From the NCBI GenBank assembly GCA_903910385.1, contig CAIVZM010000057.1, forward strand, positions 1-34,146: DNA of 34,146 bases. Direction: 5' to 3'. The DNA comes from an uncultured Armatimonadota bacterium (GTDB lineage Bacteria; Armatimonadota; Armatimonadia; Armatimonadales; Armatimonadaceae). The position numbers were made by a program, and so were the translations under genes. The notes below the pieces were generated by a model. That model was not told the DNA's origin, made no database searches, and saw only the letters and a program-made list of their open reading frames with translations. Shown here in pieces: positions 25,522-34,027 of the stretch. Within the stretch, counting starts at the first letter, position 1; each line of letters opens with the position of its first letter.

Positions 25522-25986
25522 ATGGCATACTGGCTGATGAAAAGTGAACCGAGCGTCTTCTCTATAGACGATTTAAAGCGCGAGGGGCAGACCTGCTGGG
25601 ACGGCGTCCGCAATTACCAGGCGCGAAACTTCATGCGTGACCAGATGAAACTCAGCGACCGGGTGTTGTTCTACCATTCGAATGCAACGCCGACCGGGGT
25701 GGCAGGCATCGCGGAAATCGTTCGCGAAGCGTATCCCGACCATACGGCGTTCGACCCAGCAGACCCGCATTACGATCCCAAAAGCGATCCTAACGCCCCA
25801 ACCTGGGTAATGGTGGATATTGGCTATGTGGCCACCTTCCCCCGCTTTGTGACTCTGGACGAAATCAAGGCGGAACCCGGTCTTGCTGGAATAGTAGTAG
25901 CGCAGAAGGGTTCCCGGCTCTCTGTGCAGCCAGTTTCCGAAGAACATTTCAAATTCCTGTGCATGTTAGGAAAACATACATTATGA
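25522..25986 (+). CDS. EVE domain-containing protein
   Basis: 154 aa, a single complete EVE domain (PUA-like fold), related to THYN1. EVE domains bind modified bases in DNA or RNA. The N-terminal YWLMKSEPSVFSIDDL and the WDGVRNYQARNFMRDQM block, with VLFYHSNA following, are the classic signature. The central PTWVMVDIGYVATFPRFV strand completes the fold. Two in-frame ATGs at 25504 and 25507 would add 5-6 residues upstream of the conserved MxYWLMKSEP start and overlap the -10 box, so ATG 25522 is preferred. No modification or restriction gene is adjacent, so the target is unknown. Confidence 0.93.
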   Translation: MAYWLMKSEPSVFSIDDLKREGQTCWDGVRNYQARNFMRDQMKLSDRVLFYHSNATPTGVAGIAEIVREAYPDHTAFDPADPHYDPKSDPNAPTWVMVDIGYVATFPRFVTLDEIKAEPGLAGIVVAQKGSRLSVQPVSEEHFKFLCMLGKHTL

Positions 25987-26117
25987 TAATCTGACGAAGC
26001 TTTTCAGGGCAATTGGTGTACGATAACGCGTCTAACCTACAACGCAAAGAAAACGAGAACCCTCAGGAAGTGCGAACGGGCGATCAGGACGTTCAAATCA
26101 GGACGCCGTAGCGCCTA

Positions 26118-26145
26118 TTGTTTTCGAGCGGTTTCCGGCTATAAT
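26118..26145 (+). promoter_or_regulatory. Promoter of the M61 peptidase gene
   Basis: TTGTTT (26118-26123) and a perfect TATAAT (26140-26145) are 16 bp apart. The predicted leader is about 34 nt. Confidence 0.6.
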
Positions 26146-26185
26146 ATTCCATTCTCCGCTTTGGGAACAGGATATTAACCACTTC

Positions 26186-28039
26186 ATGCGTCCTCTGGTT
26201 ACTTTCGCTTGCGTTATATTGTACCTTCTCGGCGTTTCACTTCCAGTAATAGCTGCCCCGCCACAGATCGAATACACCGTCACTATGACCCGTCCTTGGA
26301 CACATCTGCTGGAAGTCGAAATGCGCGTCACTGGACTGAATCCGGCGGAACGCACTATTGATCTTTCCCTTCCGTTATGGACGCCGGGATCGTATCTGGT
26401 ACGCGAATATGCGCGGAATGTGCAGGACTTTTCGGCGCTCAATGAGACCGGAAAAATCATCTCGTGGGCGAAAACGCGCAAGAATATCTGGCGAATCGAA
26501 AAAGATGGGACGTCGGCGCTGACCGTCCGCTATCAGGTGTATGCCAATGTTTTCGCCGTTCAGCAGGCGGAAGTGACCGATACCCACGCTTTCTGGAACA
26601 ATGCGACGGCGCTCATGCATATCGCCAATCGCCGGGATGTTCCCTCAACGGTCGTGGTGAAACCGCCCCAGGGTTGGAAGGTCGCCACGGGGTTGACCCT
26701 GGTTCCCGGAAAGCAAAATGTCTTCTCTGCGCCGGATTTAGACACGCTGTATGACTGCCCCATAGAGGTCAGCGATTTTGTCGAGGTGAAATTTCAGGCG
26801 ATGGGGAAGCCGCATCGTATCGTGATTGATGGAACCGGAAATTACGATCCAGAACGATTGAAGAAAGATCTTGGCAAACTCGTCGAAACGCAAGCGGCGA
26901 TGCTGGGCGGTCTGCCCTACGACAACTATACGTTTATTCTGCATTTGCGCGGCGGGGGCGGTCTGGAACATAAGAACAGTACGGCTCTCGGTTACTCCGC
27001 CAACGGGTTCAAGCCGGATAACGTCTATCGTAATTTTCTGGGCCTTGCCTCTCACGAGTTCTTTCACCTCTGGAATGTCAAACGGATCAAGCCGGACGCC
27101 CTCGGCCCCTTTGATTATGACAATGAAAACTATACCCGTCTCCTCTGGGTAGCGGAGGGCATCACTTCCTACTACACCAACCGTCACCTTCTTCGCGCCG
27201 GGTTCCTTTCCGCCGAGGATTATCTCAGAAGCGTCGCCAGCGATGTTGCAGGAGTGGAGCGGACGCCGGGTCGTCTGAAAATGAGCCTGGAAGAAGCCAG
27301 TTTCGATGCATGGATCAAGTACTATCGCCCGGATGAAAATGCGCTCAATTCCTCTATTTCCTATTATGGCAAGGGTTCGGTCGTCGGGATGTTGCTGGAT
27401 TTGACTATTCGCCAAAAAACCAACGGGGCGAAGTCGCTGGATGATGTGATGCGAACTCTGTGGACGGACTATGCCCTCAAAAATAAGAACTATACTCCAC
27501 AGGACTTTCAAAAGATTTGTGAAGCGACGGCAGGAGGAAGTCTGGATGCCTTCTTCGCCCGGTCGGTGCGTGGGCGCGAGGAGTTGGATTATGATGCCGC
27601 TTTTGCAGCGGTCGGTCTGCGCTTACAGCGTGTCGCAGAGGGAGCCGACGGCAAACCGCTTCCGTCAGAAGCGTATCTCGGTGCGGGGCTTGCCGCCGAT
27701 CCGCTGGGCGCAAAAGTGACCGCTCTCCCCTCAGATTCTCCTGCCTACGAACAAGCCTTGATGGTCGGCGACGTGATTATTGCGGTGGATGATCAGCGCT
27801 TGACGACGCCAGACATTCTCAACGACCGCATACGAGAAAAAAAGGCGGGTGACGCCATCACGCTAACCCTGTTCCGCTTCGATGTTTTAAAAACCATGAC
27901 CTTGCGTCTCGGTTCTCGCCCACGTCCGGACTATCGCCTTGTCCCCCTTCGCAATGCCTCCCCATCCGCAAAGGATTTATACAAAGGTTGGACTAACGAA
28001 AAGTTCCCGGATGGAAACAGCGGCCCCGTCGGACGTTGA
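26186..28039 (+). CDS. Exported M61 family metallopeptidase with PDZ domain
   Basis: 617 aa glycyl-aminopeptidase-like enzyme. The signal peptide is residues 1-23 (FACVILYLLGVSLPVIAA). The N-terminal beta domain (about 25-200) contains LPLWTPGSYLVREYARNV, a family hallmark. The zinc site is H290-E-F-F-H294 with E324 in WVAEGITSYY as third ligand. GGGGLEHKNS precedes it. A C-terminal PDZ domain lies near 500-585 (DSPAYEQALMVGDVIIAVDDQ). It likely trims peptides in the periplasm or at the surface. The gene ends about 30 nt from the convergent lysS, with no clear terminator between them. Confidence 0.93.
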   Translation: MRPLVTFACVILYLLGVSLPVIAAPPQIEYTVTMTRPWTHLLEVEMRVTGLNPAERTIDLSLPLWTPGSYLVREYARNVQDFSALNETGKIISWAKTRKNIWRIEKDGTSALTVRYQVYANVFAVQQAEVTDTHAFWNNATALMHIANRRDVPSTVVVKPPQGWKVATGLTLVPGKQNVFSAPDLDTLYDCPIEVSDFVEVKFQAMGKPHRIVIDGTGNYDPERLKKDLGKLVETQAAMLGGLPYDNYTFILHLRGGGGLEHKNSTALGYSANGFKPDNVYRNFLGLASHEFFHLWNVKRIKPDALGPFDYDNENYTRLLWVAEGITSYYTNRHLLRAGFLSAEDYLRSVASDVAGVERTPGRLKMSLEEASFDAWIKYYRPDENALNSSISYYGKGSVVGMLLDLTIRQKTNGAKSLDDVMRTLWTDYALKNKNYTPQDFQKICEATAGGSLDAFFARSVRGREELDYDAAFAAVGLRLQRVAEGADGKPLPSEAYLGAGLAADPLGAKVTALPSDSPAYEQALMVGDVIIAVDDQRLTTPDILNDRIREKKAGDAITLTLFRFDVLKTMTLRLGSRPRPDYRLVPLRNASPSAKDLYKGWTNEKFPDGNSGPVGR

Positions 28040-28068
28040 TTGCAAAACCGGGGCGCTGTTTTCATATT

Positions 28069-29640
28069 CTATTCGTCGGTTTTTTCCGCGCCCTCGGGAC
28101 GCAGCAGCGGGAAGAAAATAATTTCGCGGATATTTTCCGCGCCGGTGAATATCATCGCCATGCGGTCGATGCCCCCACCGAAACCGCCGGTCGGGGGCAT
28201 ACCGTATTCCAGAGCGCGAAGAAAGTCTTCGTCCATGGGTTGGGCTTCTTCATCACCCTGTTCTTTCAATCGGGTTTGCGCCTCGAAACGCTCTCGCTGA
28301 TCAATGGGGTCATTGATTTCTGAGAAGGCGTTCCCCAGTTCCGCGCCGCACATATAAACCTCGAAGCGGCGGGTCAGGCTGGGGTTATCCGGTCGCTTAC
28401 GAGCAAGCGGGGAAGTGTCCAGCGGAAAGTCCGTTATAAAGGTCGGTTGGATCAGTTTTGGTTGCGTAAACCGCTCATGCAGTTTCTCAATAATCCCACC
28501 GATCTGGGTTTCTTTGGACGAGTCGATACCTACGCTTTCCAGCGCCGCGCGTGCGCTTTCCAGCGTCCCGAAGGCGTCCGGCGGGATTCCCGCATTCTCT
28601 TGTATTCCCTGTAGCATGGGCAGACGCGCCCAGGGCTTGCTGAAATCGATTTGCGTCCCATCGGGTCGGGTCAGGATATCGCCGCTGGTCAGCATGCGGC
28701 AGACATGGCGATACATTCGCTCCGTCAGATCCATCATGCCTTCCAGATTGGTGTATGCCTGATATAACTCCAGCAAAGTGAATTCCGGGTTATGTCGTGT
28801 CGAAACGCCTTCATTACGGAAAACGCGCCCGATCTCATAGACCTTTTCCAGACCGCCGACAATCAATCGCTTGAGCGGCAGTTCCAGAGAGATACGCAGA
28901 TGCAGATCCATCTTCAGGTCGTTATGGTGCGTATTGAAGGGTCGCGCCGTCGCGCCGCCGGCATCCACCTGCAAGACCGGGGTTTCCACTTCCAGAAAAC
29001 CTTCGTCGTCCAGAAACTGACGAATAGCGCGCGTGATCTTGATGCGGGAAATCAGTAGATCACGGGATTCACGATTGACGAACAGATCGACATAACGAAG
29101 TCGTTGCCGGAGTTCCGGGTCGCTCATACGATCCGCGACTTTCTGCTCGCCAGTTACCTTGTCGCGGTATTCCTTGCCCAGCATTGCGCCGACATCGCGT
29201 AACGCCTTGGCGAGAAAGGTGACCGTGCGGGCATGGATCGACTTGTCACCCTTTTGCGTTTCAAAGACAAAACCTTCCACACCGACAAAATCGCCCAGAT
29301 CGAGGTTCGCCTTGATCAGTGCGTAATCTGCCGTGGGATCATCCTTACCTTCGGGGCCGAGGTAGATTTGCCCGCGCCCGGAGTCGTCCAGAATATCCAG
29401 AAAATTCCCGCGCATGGAAACGACGCGCCCGGCGACTTTGACCGTTTTCAGATTCAGTTCGTCGAACTTTTCGCGGATATCCGCCGCCAGATGCGTCCGC
29501 TCGAATGTTTCCGGTCCGAAGGGGTCTTTACCTGCCGCCCTCAGGGCTTCCAGTTTAGCCAATCGCTCCGGGGTCGCGCCGGACGCCTCAATCAAACTCG
29601 TCTGTTCTGTCGATGTTTCTGCCAAACCGCACACGCTCAT
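28069..29640 (-). CDS. lysS: Lysine--tRNA ligase, class II (LysRS)
   Basis: 523 aa. The OB-fold anticodon domain is at about 60-160 (VKVAGRVVSMRGNFLDILDD). Class II motif 2 is FRNEGVSTRHNPEF (274-287) and motif 3 is GFGGGIDRMAMIFTG (486-500). The region linking the OB-fold to the catalytic core lacks the usual LPEKWHGL stretch. In its place is a longer segment DVGAMLGKEYRDKVTGEQK, then MSDPELRQRLRYVDLFVN. It is otherwise complete. Start ATG 29640 lies on the minus strand about 22 nt after a TATACT box. The Shine-Dalgarno is weak. No T-box is seen. Confidence 0.97.
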   Translation of the reverse strand: MSVCGLAETSTEQTSLIEASGATPERLAKLEALRAAGKDPFGPETFERTHLAADIREKFDELNLKTVKVAGRVVSMRGNFLDILDDSGRGQIYLGPEGKDDPTADYALIKANLDLGDFVGVEGFVFETQKGDKSIHARTVTFLAKALRDVGAMLGKEYRDKVTGEQKVADRMSDPELRQRLRYVDLFVNRESRDLLISRIKITRAIRQFLDDEGFLEVETPVLQVDAGGATARPFNTHHNDLKMDLHLRISLELPLKRLIVGGLEKVYEIGRVFRNEGVSTRHNPEFTLLELYQAYTNLEGMMDLTERMYRHVCRMLTSGDILTRPDGTQIDFSKPWARLPMLQGIQENAGIPPDAFGTLESARAALESVGIDSSKETQIGGIIEKLHERFTQPKLIQPTFITDFPLDTSPLARKRPDNPSLTRRFEVYMCGAELGNAFSEINDPIDQRERFEAQTRLKEQGDEEAQPMDEDFLRALEYGMPPTGGFGGGIDRMAMIFTGAENIREIIFFPLLRPEGAEKTDE

Positions 29641-29692
29641 TTCTCAGGAAAATCTTTCCGTCAGTATATCAGGCGGAAAGTGCGGAGCGTAA

Positions 29693-29752
29693 AAAAAAGA
29701 GAGTGTGGAGCGTAAGGCATATCAATGCATTTACGCCCCATGCTCTCTTTTG
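29693..29752 (-). terminator. Terminator after the 87-aa gene
   Basis: Two 21-nt arms (29695-29715 and 29731-29751) pair almost completely, with two G-U pairs and one mismatch. On the minus strand the stem runs into T8. It lies just upstream of lysS and keeps its transcription separate. Confidence 0.8.
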
Positions 29753-29773
29753 AATGCTTCCCAGCAGGGTCGC

Positions 29774-30037
29774 CTATCGAGTTTTGAAGGTGACGCGTGT
29801 GATGTCGTCCCATAGGTAATAAACCACTTCAGCGGAAGGATTTTTACCCTTGTCCCGCGCGGTTTCGTCAATAATGTAGTGTTCGTCCGTACGGACTTCG
29901 TTGGAGTTGTAGTCCGGGATAGCGACAACATAAGAGCCGATATACAGGCTCAAGATGCCGCCTTTCGGAACCACAATTTCGTTTTCGACGAGCCAGTTAT
30001 TATGTATGAGTAGATTTTTCCAGTATTCTGAGCGCAT
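29774..30037 (-). CDS. Hypothetical 87-aa protein
   Basis: No family recognised. The sequence begins MRSEYWKNLLIHNNW and is rich in aromatic and beta-forming residues (LSLYIGSYVVAIPDYN, VVYYLWDDITRVTFKT), suggesting a small beta-rich cytosolic protein. No signal peptide or transmembrane segment is visible. ATG 30037 has an AAGGAAGTGAGG purine tract upstream, and the gene ends in its own strong terminator, which argues that it is real. A TATCAT box lies about 55 nt upstream. Confidence 0.6.
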   Translation of the reverse strand: MRSEYWKNLLIHNNWLVENEIVVPKGGILSLYIGSYVVAIPDYNSNEVRTDEHYIIDETARDKGKNPSAEVVYYLWDDITRVTFKTR

Positions 30038-30146
30038 GACGCCTCACTTCCTTATTAGCGGAGTTTTGTTTTTCCGATATTAGCCATGATACCAAAGAAA
30101 CTCATAAAATCGGATTAGGGACAACGTTGGCGAAGTGGATATCACT

Positions 30147-30878
30147 TCAACCTCTCATCAGCCATAGTAGAACGAGGAGCGGAATATCCGCCGCAAGCGC
30201 ATGGACAACAATCGGCCAACCCAGACGGTGCGTATTCTCATAGATCCACGTCAAAAAGACCCCTGCCAGAAAAACGATGCAGACACTCAACAGAGCAGGC
30301 AGGGGAGGCAGAAGAACGCGGGCAGGCAGATAATGCCACGAAGCGAAGAATAGATTTGTCAAAATCAGGGCGCGCGGCGAGGCGCCGAACCGGCGCCGTA
30401 GCAACGGATACAGCGAACCACGCCAGAAAAACTCCTCGGCGGTGGGGTTGACCAGCGCAAAATACGGAAAAAGGTAGGTATAGGAGGTCGGTGGCAAACC
30501 ATACTCGATCAATGCCGAGCGCAATAAGGCGGGATCGAAAAAAATCGAACCGATACGCGGGTAGAGGAGCAAAGCCGCAGCATTAACCAGAAAGCCGGTC
30601 AGCAAAACAAACAGCGCCAGATACTTTCCGCTCAAGGGGAAACGCTGTCGCACCGAAATTGGTGCGGCGGAACGCAACGCGAACCCTCCGGCGAGGCACA
30701 ATGCGTGGTACAGCGCAAAAGCGGCGACCGCAGAGTGAAATCCGTACAGACCCAGCGAGACCAGTAGCCAGGGCGAAAGTCCCAATCCCAGCGCCAATGT
30801 CAATCGCTGATTTGAGGGAGTGGCGGATGACATCGTGGTCATTGAATCAAAGGATGTCTCTTCCTCCGGGCGTTGCAT
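30147..30878 (-). CDS. CPBP family intramembrane metalloprotease
   Basis: 243 aa integral membrane protein with about six to seven hydrophobic helices. The CPBP (Abi) motifs are in order: E148-E149-x3-R in AEEFFWRG, H182 in FFASWHY, and H226 in VVHALAAD. These are the metal and catalytic residues of the Rce1-like glutamic/metallo protease fold. Bacterial members serve in protein processing or bacteriocin self-immunity; the target is unknown. ATG 30878 is chosen because a TACAAT box ends 5 nt upstream. An in-frame ATG at 30929 would add 17 residues lying across that box. Confidence 0.85.
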   Translation of the reverse strand: MQRPEEETSFDSMTTMSSATPSNQRLTLALGLGLSPWLLVSLGLYGFHSAVAAFALYHALCLAGGFALRSAAPISVRQRFPLSGKYLALFVLLTGFLVNAAALLLYPRIGSIFFDPALLRSALIEYGLPPTSYTYLFPYFALVNPTAEEFFWRGSLYPLLRRRFGASPRALILTNLFFASWHYLPARVLLPPLPALLSVCIVFLAGVFLTWIYENTHRLGWPIVVHALAADIPLLVLLWLMRG

Positions 30879-30883
30879 ACCTG

Positions 30884-30889
30884 ATTGTA
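30884..30889 (-). promoter_or_regulatory. -10 box of the CPBP gene
   Basis: TACAAT on the minus strand, 5 nt before ATG 30878, consistent with a leaderless transcript. The -35 box is not clear. Confidence 0.4.
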
Positions 30890-30968
30890 CGCCCTTCCCT
30901 CGCCCCATTGCGAAGGACTTTTGACTCAAAAAACCACGATTATCCTTTAGATCGATCCGACGCTCCGC

Positions 30969-32138
30969 CTAAAAGACGGCCTGTTCGGTTTCCTTATCGA
31001 AGATGTGGGCGTTGGTCGGATCGATGATGACATCAATCGGCGCCCCTTCTTTGGCAGTCGTGTCCGCTTCGATTTCGGCGACGAAGGTCTGACGTCCGGC
31101 GTTCAGGAACAACGTGGAGACCGCACCCATCGGTTCGATAACGTCTACCGTCATACGCACCGGCGTCTCACCGGCGAGGGCGGACGGGGCAAGGGCTTTG
31201 TCGTGAATGTCCTGAGGCCGAATCCCCAGAACCACCTGACGACCGACATAATCGTTCAGCTTCGCCGCCCGTTCTTCCGGAAGACTCAACTTGAATTCGC
31301 CTGTGTCAATAGTCGGTCTTGCGCCATTTCGGACTACCTGCGCCTCCATGACAAAGTTCATTGATGGCGTCCCAAGGAATCCGGCAACAAACATGTTGGC
31401 GGGCGAATGATAAAGCTTAAGCGGCGTGTCGCACTGCTGTAAGACGCCGTCCTTCATGACGGCAATGCGTTGCCCCATCGTCATGGCTTCCACCTGATCA
31501 TGGGTGACATAGATAGTGGTCGCCTTCAGATCACGGTGCAGTTTGATGAGTTCCGCGCGGGTCTGGACACGAAGCTTAGCATCCAGGTTGGATAGCGGTT
31601 CGTCCATGAGGAAGACCTGCGGGTCACGTACGATAGCGCGTCCCAGAGCGACGCGTTGCCGCTGTCCGCCGGAAAGCGCTTTGGGCTTTCGATCCAGCAG
31701 ATGCGTGATATCGAGACGCTTCGCTGCCGTTTGAATACGTCCATCGATCTCGCTTTTGATCTCTGCGGTTTTCCCCGGATTCGACAACTGCTGAAGAAAA
31801 CCGGGAAGCATGCGCAAACGCAGACCGAAAGCCATATTGTCATAGACGCTCATATGCGGATAAAGAGCGTAGTTCTGGAAGACCATCGCGATATTACGGT
31901 CGCGGGGAGCGATATCGTTGACGACCCTGTCGCCAATCAGAATTTCACCGCCCGTGATTTCTTCCAGCCCTGCCAGCATCCGCAAGGCGGTGGATTTACC
32001 GCACCCAGACGGACCGACGAGTACCAGAAACTCTCCATCCCGGATTTCGAGGTTCAGGTTCTTGACGGCATGGACCTCTTTTTTGGTCTGCTGGTCGGTA
32101 TAGACTTTATCTAAATTGCGAAACGTGACGCTTGCCAT
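30969..32138 (-). CDS. Sugar ABC transporter ATP-binding protein (MsmX/UgpC/MalK type)
   Basis: 389 aa ATPase of the carbohydrate uptake-1 family. Walker A is GPSGCGKST (42-50), the signature is LSGGQRQRVALGRA, Walker B is VFLMDEPLSNLDA, and the switch His is in YVTHDQVEAM. A C-terminal MalK-like regulatory TOBE domain covers about 260-389. Between the Q-loop and the signature is an extra stretch (LPGFLQQLSNPGKTAEIKSE) longer than in typical MalK. No permease or sugar-binding gene is adjacent, so it may energise several sugar importers, as MsmX does. It is driven by a consensus promoter at 32189-32218. Confidence 0.92.
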   Translation of the reverse strand: MASVTFRNLDKVYTDQQTKKEVHAVKNLNLEIRDGEFLVLVGPSGCGKSTALRMLAGLEEITGGEILIGDRVVNDIAPRDRNIAMVFQNYALYPHMSVYDNMAFGLRLRMLPGFLQQLSNPGKTAEIKSEIDGRIQTAAKRLDITHLLDRKPKALSGGQRQRVALGRAIVRDPQVFLMDEPLSNLDAKLRVQTRAELIKLHRDLKATTIYVTHDQVEAMTMGQRIAVMKDGVLQQCDTPLKLYHSPANMFVAGFLGTPSMNFVMEAQVVRNGARPTIDTGEFKLSLPEERAAKLNDYVGRQVVLGIRPQDIHDKALAPSALAGETPVRMTVDVIEPMGAVSTLFLNAGRQTFVAEIEADTTAKEGAPIDVIIDPTNAHIFDKETEQAVF

Positions 32139-32188
32139 CGGCGGCGGGTCGCTCTCTTTCGTATAAAAACGGGGTATTTCTAAACATG

Positions 32189-32218
32189 ATTATACGGTCG
32201 GTAAGGAAAAAGTGTCAA
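32189..32218 (-). promoter_or_regulatory. Consensus promoter of the sugar ABC ATPase
   Basis: On the minus strand a perfect TTGACA (32213-32218) and a perfect TATAAT (32189-32194) are 18 bp apart. The leader is about 44 nt, indicating strong constitutive expression. Confidence 0.85.
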
Positions 32219-32278
32219 GCGAACGGTGGGACTCGCCCGAAAAGCGCCGTCGGAGCATCTTCTTTCCGGGTAAGGCGC

Positions 32279-32307
32279 TTCTCAAAAGGCGAAGGTTCCT
32301 GTAAAAT
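32279..32307 (+). promoter_or_regulatory. Promoter of the BMP lipoprotein gene
   Basis: TTCTCA (32279-32284) and TAAAAT (32302-32307) are 17 bp apart. Six nt separate TAAAAT from ATG 32314, so the mRNA should begin at the start codon. Confidence 0.65.
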
Positions 32308-32313
32308 CGTCCC

Positions 32314-33390
32314 ATGCGCACATCTTTCGCCGCTTTTTCGCTTCATCGTTTCTCATGGCTGATTTGTTTTCTGCCGCTTGCCGCCGGTTATCTGACCGGA
32401 TGTAGTCCTGCTCCAGAAAGCGCCACGCCTTCGCCTTCCGTCGCGGATTCAACGACGCCCGCTTCCACGCCTGTGGCAGGGAAAAAGATCAAGGCGGGAT
32501 TGGTCACCGATGTCGGCGGAGTCAATGATAAATCGTTCAATGCTTCCGCCTGGGACGGAATGCAGAAGGCGCAAAAAGAGGTTGGCGCAGAGATTAAATA
32601 TACGGAATCTCGTGTCAATGCCGATTATGTGTCGAATCTGACCCAATACGCGCAAAACGGTTATGATGTGGTCTTCGCCGTTGGCTTTCTCATGCAGGAT
32701 GCCGTCAAAGATGTGGCTCCGAAGTATCCGAACGTAAAATTCGCCATCATTGATGGCGATGCGCCCAATTTGCCCAACTGCCTGAGTATCAAGTTCCGCG
32801 AAGAAGAGGGTTCTTACCTCGCTGGCGCTCTGGCGGGACTGGTGACCAAAACGAACGTGATCGGTTTCGTCGGCGGGATGCAGATGCCCCTGATTGAAAA
32901 GTTTGAAGCGGGATACGAAGCGGGCGCGAAAGCCACCAATCCGAAAGTATCGGTAAAGGTAGGCTATGCCGGGAAGTTCGACGATCCCCAGAAAGGTCAG
33001 GAACTCGCTTTATCGCAAATGGGCGCGAAGGCGGACATTATTTATCACGCGGCGGGGAAGACAGGAATCGGGGTTATCAAGGCGGTACAGAACAAAGGAG
33101 CCGGATTCTACGCCATTGGCGTGGATAAGGATCAGGATGGCGAAGCTCCCGGTCGCGTCCTTACCTCTATGGTCAAGCGCGTCGATGTCGCTGTCGCCAA
33201 TGCCATCAAATCCGCCGCCGAGGGGAAATTTCAAACAGGAACCATCGTCCTTGGGCTGAAAGAGGACGGCATCGGGCTTTCCCCGATGCAGTACACCAGG
33301 AAAGATATTCCGCCTGCCGCTTTGAAAACGATTGAGGAACTCAAGGCGAAAATTATCGCCGGATCGTTGAAGCCCCCGACATCGAAGTAG
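32314..33390 (+). CDS. BMP family ABC transporter substrate-binding lipoprotein
   Basis: 358 aa lipoprotein. A hydrophobic signal with lipobox LTGC gives Cys30 as the lipidated residue, followed by a Ser/Thr/Pro-rich tether (about 31-55). The mature part is a periplasmic-binding fold of the basic membrane protein (BMP/PnrA/Med) family: GLVTDVGGVNDKSFNASAWDG, VGFLMQDA, FREEEGSYLAGALAG and GFVGGMQMPLI are family blocks. Such proteins bind purine nucleosides. No cognate permease is next to it, and the divergent sugar ATPase is of a different class. Start ATG 32314 lacks a Shine-Dalgarno and abuts a -10 box. It ends 5 nt from the convergent rhodanese gene. Confidence 0.93.
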   Translation: MRTSFAAFSLHRFSWLICFLPLAAGYLTGCSPAPESATPSPSVADSTTPASTPVAGKKIKAGLVTDVGGVNDKSFNASAWDGMQKAQKEVGAEIKYTESRVNADYVSNLTQYAQNGYDVVFAVGFLMQDAVKDVAPKYPNVKFAIIDGDAPNLPNCLSIKFREEEGSYLAGALAGLVTKTNVIGFVGGMQMPLIEKFEAGYEAGAKATNPKVSVKVGYAGKFDDPQKGQELALSQMGAKADIIYHAAGKTGIGVIKAVQNKGAGFYAIGVDKDQDGEAPGRVLTSMVKRVDVAVANAIKSAAEGKFQTGTIVLGLKEDGIGLSPMQYTRKDIPPAALKTIEELKAKIIAGSLKPPTSK

Positions 33391-33395
33391 ACGTT

Positions 33396-33959
33396 TTACG
33401 GCATTCGGGACGCAGGATTCGTGGCCGCCCGATTCCAGGGCATCCATTGCAGGATGGATATCATCGGGCAGATGCCCAGAGTCGCTGTTATAAAGAGCAT
33501 AAAACCAATAAAAGCCGCGCCATAGTGAAACTGCGGAGCGACCAGAAAACCCAGAAGGCTGAAGATACTGACCAGTAGCCCTGCCACCAGCCGCACCTGA
33601 CGCTCCAGCGACATTATGTCTCTGTGCCCGGTCGTGGATATCGTTGACAGACCTGCCGCTTTCCATGCGACAGTCCCGCCTGCGACATCCGCAATTTCCG
33701 TCACGCCCAACGCCCGTAGTCGCTCTGCACCCATCAGACTCCGGGAACCATGCTGACAGATAACCAGAACAACTTTATCGTTTGGAATTTCCCCGGCGCG
33801 TCGTTCGAGATCCGGCAGAGGAATGCATTCCGCTCCCACCGCCCGGCAGGCGGCAAACTCTCCCAAACTACGAACATCGATCAAAACCGCTTTACCGTCC
33901 CGGAGAAGATCCTGCGCTTCCTGCGGCGATACCCGTGACTTCATGTACTTATTGCTCAC
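33396..33959 (-). CDS. Rhodanese domain fused to a DUF2892-type membrane domain
   Basis: 187 aa. The N-terminal rhodanese domain (about 8-108) carries the active-site loop C68-Q-H-G-S-R, with C68 as the sulfur-accepting cysteine. The C-terminal part (about 120-175) has two hydrophobic helices (VAGLLVSIFSLLGFLV, then GFMLFITATLGICPM) like the YgaP/DUF2892 family, so it is a membrane-bound sulfurtransferase. The start is either GTG 33959, 8 nt after a TATATT box, or ATG 33944. A presumed insertion sequence begins about 70 nt upstream of the start and may separate it from distal control elements. Confidence 0.85.
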   Translation of the reverse strand: MSNKYMKSRVSPQEAQDLLRDGKAVLIDVRSLGEFAACRAVGAECIPLPDLERRAGEIPNDKVVLVICQHGSRSLMGAERLRALGVTEIADVAGGTVAWKAAGLSTISTTGHRDIMSLERQVRLVAGLLVSIFSLLGFLVAPQFHYGAAFIGFMLFITATLGICPMISILQWMPWNRAATNPASRMP

Positions 33960-34008
33960 TCTAACGGAATATATTGTTCCTTTTTATCGAAAATAGGCAA
34001 GAAAACCT

Positions 34009-34025
34009 CCGTGGCTTGTCCACGG
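34009..34025. repeat. Small hairpin beside the presumed insertion-sequence end
   Basis: CCGTGG (34009-34014) pairs with CCACGG (34020-34025) over a 5-nt loop, extended by two more pairs with one G-U. It ends 2 nt before the CAGGGC that may open the insertion sequence. Confidence 0.4.
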
Positions 34026-34027
34026 GG

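Noticed and set aside
25176-25613. 145-codon minus-strand frame spanning the sigma/EVE spacer
   Set aside because: It overlaps the conserved start of the EVE gene, is low in recognisable sequence and lacks a credible ribosome site.
32139-32313. Sugar ATPase and BMP lipoprotein as one transporter
   Set aside because: They are divergent with separate promoters, and BMP-family systems use a different ATPase class than MalK/MsmX proteins.
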